The position numbers and the translations under genes are program-made. A stretch of 8,006 bases of DNA, taken from DASYSA01 sp036003885. Its GTDB lineage: Bacteria > Acidobacteriota > Blastocatellia > UBA7656. The stretch's first letter is position 1; each line of letters begins with the position of its first letter. The notes under the pieces are model-generated. The model ran no database searches. It was given only the letters and a program-made list of their open reading frames with translations, and was not told the origin of the DNA. Shown here piece after piece: positions 6,925 to 8,006 of this stretch. The stretch is from positions 1-8,006 of the forward strand of contig DASYSA010000467.1 of assembly GCA_036003885.1 (NCBI GenBank), written 5' to 3'.

Positions 6925-7224
6925 GGTGCTGCGGGAATGGCGGGAGCGGGCCAGAGCCAGCCCACCGAGGTTAATGCCGATCAGCCCCAGCACCAGGGCC
7001 ACTATGGCCCCGGCTCGCCCGCTGCCGGTGCCGAAACCACCGGTGGAGTTGCCCAGATGCACCACACTGAGGACCATTCCTATCAGCCCAAGCACAAGGG
7101 CCACGATGGCCCCGGCTCGCCCGTTGCCGGCGCCGATACGACCGGAGGAGCGGGCCAGAGCCAGCCCACCGACGACCACACTGATCAGCCCCACCACGGC
7201 GGCTACGATGGCCCTGGCCCGCCC
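6919..7224 (-). repeat. Three 102-bp tandem repeats encoding membrane helices
   Basis: Copies lie at 7123-7224, 7021-7122 and 6919-7020 in coding order, each encoding 34 codons starting GRA. The first and third share a 26-base exact match (6943-6968 with 7147-7172) at a distance of exactly 204 bases. All three copies share shorter identical runs. The conservation is partly protein-level (GRAGAIVALVLGLIG in copies 2 and 3, diverged to GRARAIVAAVVGLIS in copy 1). This is internal domain repetition, not a mobile repeat. Confidence 0.85.
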
Positions 7225-7518
7225 ATTGGTAATGCCGATAGCACCGTCGGTGAGGTCGACGGCGAAGCCGAGGTGGATGGTATAGAAGTCGACAGCTGCG
7301 CGCGCATCGTCGATGAGGTAGGGGACGCTGGCCAGTTCAGTCAATTTGGTATAAAACTCGATTGCTGCATCAACATCATCAACTATGTAACGAACGCTGA
7401 CTATAGCCATCGGGGGTTCGTCCGTTGGTTTGTTTGATGCTTGCGAGCAACTGGCTGCCAGGAACATGCAGGCAGCGTAAACCACGATCAATCCTGAAAG
7501 AATGCTCTTCATTTTCAT
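6919..7518 (-). CDS. Chimeric exported protein: duplicated VOC fragment fused to DUF6223-like membrane repeats
   Basis: The product is 199 residues. ATG 7518 is chosen because AAAGGAG (complement of 7528-7534) lies nine bases upstream. Residues 1-24 form an export leader ending FLAASC, a loose lipobox with Cys24 as possible lipidation site. Residues 42-64 (VRYIVDDVDAAIEFYTKL...) and 65-87 (VPYLIDDARAAVDFYTIHLGF) are two copies of the VOC first strand-helix unit; no second VOC module or metal-ligand motif exists, so glyoxalase activity is not expected. Residues 99-199 are three 34-residue repeats of form GRAGAIVALVLGLIG...GGLALARS, each a likely transmembrane helix, resembling DUF6223 (assignment by memory). 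GC is 68% over 6919-7326 but 46% over 7327-7518, shifting at the boundary of the two VOC copies. It follows the small secreted gene by 28 bases, in an apparent operon. It could be a functional membrane lipoprotein or a recombination remnant that happens to remain open. Confidence 0.75.
   Translation of the reverse strand: MKMKSILSGLIVVYAACMFLAASCSQASNKPTDEPPMAIVSVRYIVDDVDAAIEFYTKLTELASVPYLIDDARAAVDFYTIHLGFAVDLTDGAIGITNGRARAIVAAVVGLISVVVGGLALARSSGRIGAGNGRAGAIVALVLGLIGMVLSVVHLGNSTGGFGTGSGRAGAIVALVLGLIGINLGGLALARSRHSRSTA
7258..7395 (-). repeat. 69-bp tandem duplication of the VOC strand-helix unit
   Basis: Unit A (7327-7395) and unit B (7258-7326) encode 23 residues each, aligned as VRYIVDDVDAAIEFYTKL over VPYLIDDARAAVDFYTIH. 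At the DNA level, 37 of 55 bases match by hand count between 7347-7401 and 7278-7332 with no gaps. Most differences put G or C in unit B, so the copies are not a recent simple duplication. Confidence 0.7.
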
Positions 7519-7527
7519 CACGCAAGT

Positions 7528-7534
7528 CTCCTTT
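7528..7534 (-). promoter_or_regulatory. Ribosome-binding site deciding the start of the chimeric gene
   Basis: The complement reads AAAGGAG and lies nine bases before ATG 7518. It excludes the longer open frame from 7587, whose extra residues would overlap the end of the upstream gene. It also favours ATG 7518 over the second ATG two codons later (7512). Confidence 0.8.
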
Positions 7535-7546
7535 GTGAGGCTCGTG

Positions 7547-7930
7547 CTACTGTGAGTGGGTAACCAGCTTTGCAACAGTGTTATCAAAGGTAAGCGCGGC
7601 GTCTCGTCCTCTGAACTCTATCCTCTTGAGCTGGTACGAACCGTCGGCTTCCTGCGAATAAATCACCGACGTGACTGCAGCCGGTTTCTCGAGCTTGGCA
7701 ATCTTGTAGGTTGCCGTCAGTACTTCTTTCTTACCCCTTGCAATTACCAGCTCGTCTTTGCCTTCAACATACCGCAGGTCGTACTCACCCTTTGACAAAA
7801 CCTGACCGCCGATTTTGGTGTCGCGCTTAAGCAAGATCGTTTTACTTACCTGTTGCCCGAGAGCGGGAACCGTGATCAATCCGACAATCAACGCTAAAAC
7901 CAACGTACCGACATTAATCAATCTCTTCAT
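7547..7930 (-). CDS. Small secreted protein of unknown function
   Basis: The product is 127 residues. Residues 1-25 are a clear signal peptide (MKRL, hydrophobic core, cleavage after PALG), leaving a mature protein of about 102 residues without cysteines. The mature part is rich in predicted beta strands: TILLKRDTKIGGQVLSKGEYDLRYVEGKDELVIARGKKEV, then a segment ending in VTSVIYSQEADGSYQLKRIEFRGRDAALTFDN. The start of the mature region, with its KR-x-x-x-x-GG-x-x-L-x-x-GEY motif, resembles small secreted Acidobacteriota proteins of unknown function, from memory. ATG 7930 is used because it directly precedes the signal peptide; no good ribosome-binding site is visible, and AGGAAGG lies about 20 bases upstream, too far. 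An in-frame TTG at 7963 has no site either. It is the first gene of a probable operon with the chimera downstream. Function unknown; periplasmic or extracellular location is likely. Confidence 0.82.
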   Translation of the reverse strand: MKRLINVGTLVLALIVGLITVPALGQQVSKTILLKRDTKIGGQVLSKGEYDLRYVEGKDELVIARGKKEVLTATYKIAKLEKPAAVTSVIYSQEADGSYQLKRIEFRGRDAALTFDNTVAKLVTHSQ

Positions 7931-8006
7931 TATCCAACTAATTTCACTCGCCCTTCCTGTCAAAAACTATTGACTTGCAGAGCGCAGACTTTGCTTCTTA
8001 AACACC
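7931..8006 (-). other. Upstream region of the minus-strand operon
   Basis: Read on the minus strand, this stretch holds a perfect TTGACA (complement of 7958-7963), but no matching -10 hexamer appears 16-18 bases later. A GATAAT directly before the ATG is too far downstream. A promoter is expected here, yet none can be supported. The window ends 76 bases beyond the start codon. Confidence 0.35.

Noticed and set aside
6919..7224. CRISPR array or mobile repeat
   Set aside because: The 102-bp units are contiguous, diverged between copies and in frame, with no spacers. They are protein domain repeats.
6704..7437. Two plus-strand frames (6704-7285 and 6910-7437) opposite the chimeric gene
   Set aside because: Their repetitive Pro/Arg-rich and Asp/His/Gly-rich translations simply mirror the 102-bp repeats. 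The minus frame has a ribosome-binding site, an export leader and coherent membrane helices.
7931..7963. Sigma-70 promoter with TTGACA for the minus-strand operon
   Set aside because: The -35 match is perfect but no -10 hexamer sits at 16-18 bases. The only GATAAT is 23 bases away and abuts the start codon.

Overview
The window looks like chromosomal DNA of a soil or environmental Acidobacteriota-type bacterium. This is an inference from gene style, not from a marker gene. The clues are a large secreted beta-helix/HYR protein of the kind common in Blastocatellia, an exported imidazolonepropionase-like amidohydrolase, an exported S1/P1 nuclease, a small secreted beta-rich protein, and mid-range GC. 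No rRNA, tRNA, CRISPR array, transposase or integrase was found. Most products carry export signals, so the window is mainly envelope and extracellular functions plus several members of the VOC (glyoxalase/bleomycin-resistance fold) superfamily.

Layout, left to right. (1) Bases 1-523, plus strand: the C-terminal tail of an unidentified gene whose stop codon touches the ribosome-binding site of a 128-residue VOC protein. (2) Bases 524-813: a gap without a convincing gene. (3) Bases 814-3582: a 922-residue secreted protein with a signal peptide, a Gly/Asn-rich parallel beta-helix, a choice-of-anchor-Q-like segment, two HYR domains and a conserved C-terminal module. (4) Bases 3678-4997: an exported metal-dependent amidohydrolase with its full metal-ligand set. 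(5) Bases 5169-6080: an exported S1/P1-family nuclease with all nine zinc-ligand positions, behind an extended -10 promoter candidate. (6) Bases 6340-6795: a second VOC protein. (7) Minus strand, 7930 to 6919: a two-gene unit of a small secreted protein followed by a chimeric gene, convergent with the VOC gene. The space between the convergent genes holds copies of CTGACCCGG and an 11-bp hairpin that overlaps the chimera's stop codon.

The most unusual object is the chimeric minus-strand gene (6919-7518). It has an export/lipoprotein-type leader, then the first strand-helix unit of a VOC domain, then a second divergent copy of that unit, then three 34-residue transmembrane repeats resembling the actinobacterial DUF6223 family. 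Hand-counted GC rises from 46% (7327-7518) to 68% (6919-7326) exactly at the boundary between the two VOC half-units. This points to an illegitimate recombination with high-GC DNA inside one open reading frame.

The genes do not form one pathway. The nuclease and the amidohydrolase would suit degradation of external nucleic acids and of peptides or other amides. The beta-helix/HYR protein would suit a surface or adhesion role. The roles of the VOC proteins and of the chimera cannot be assigned from sequence.
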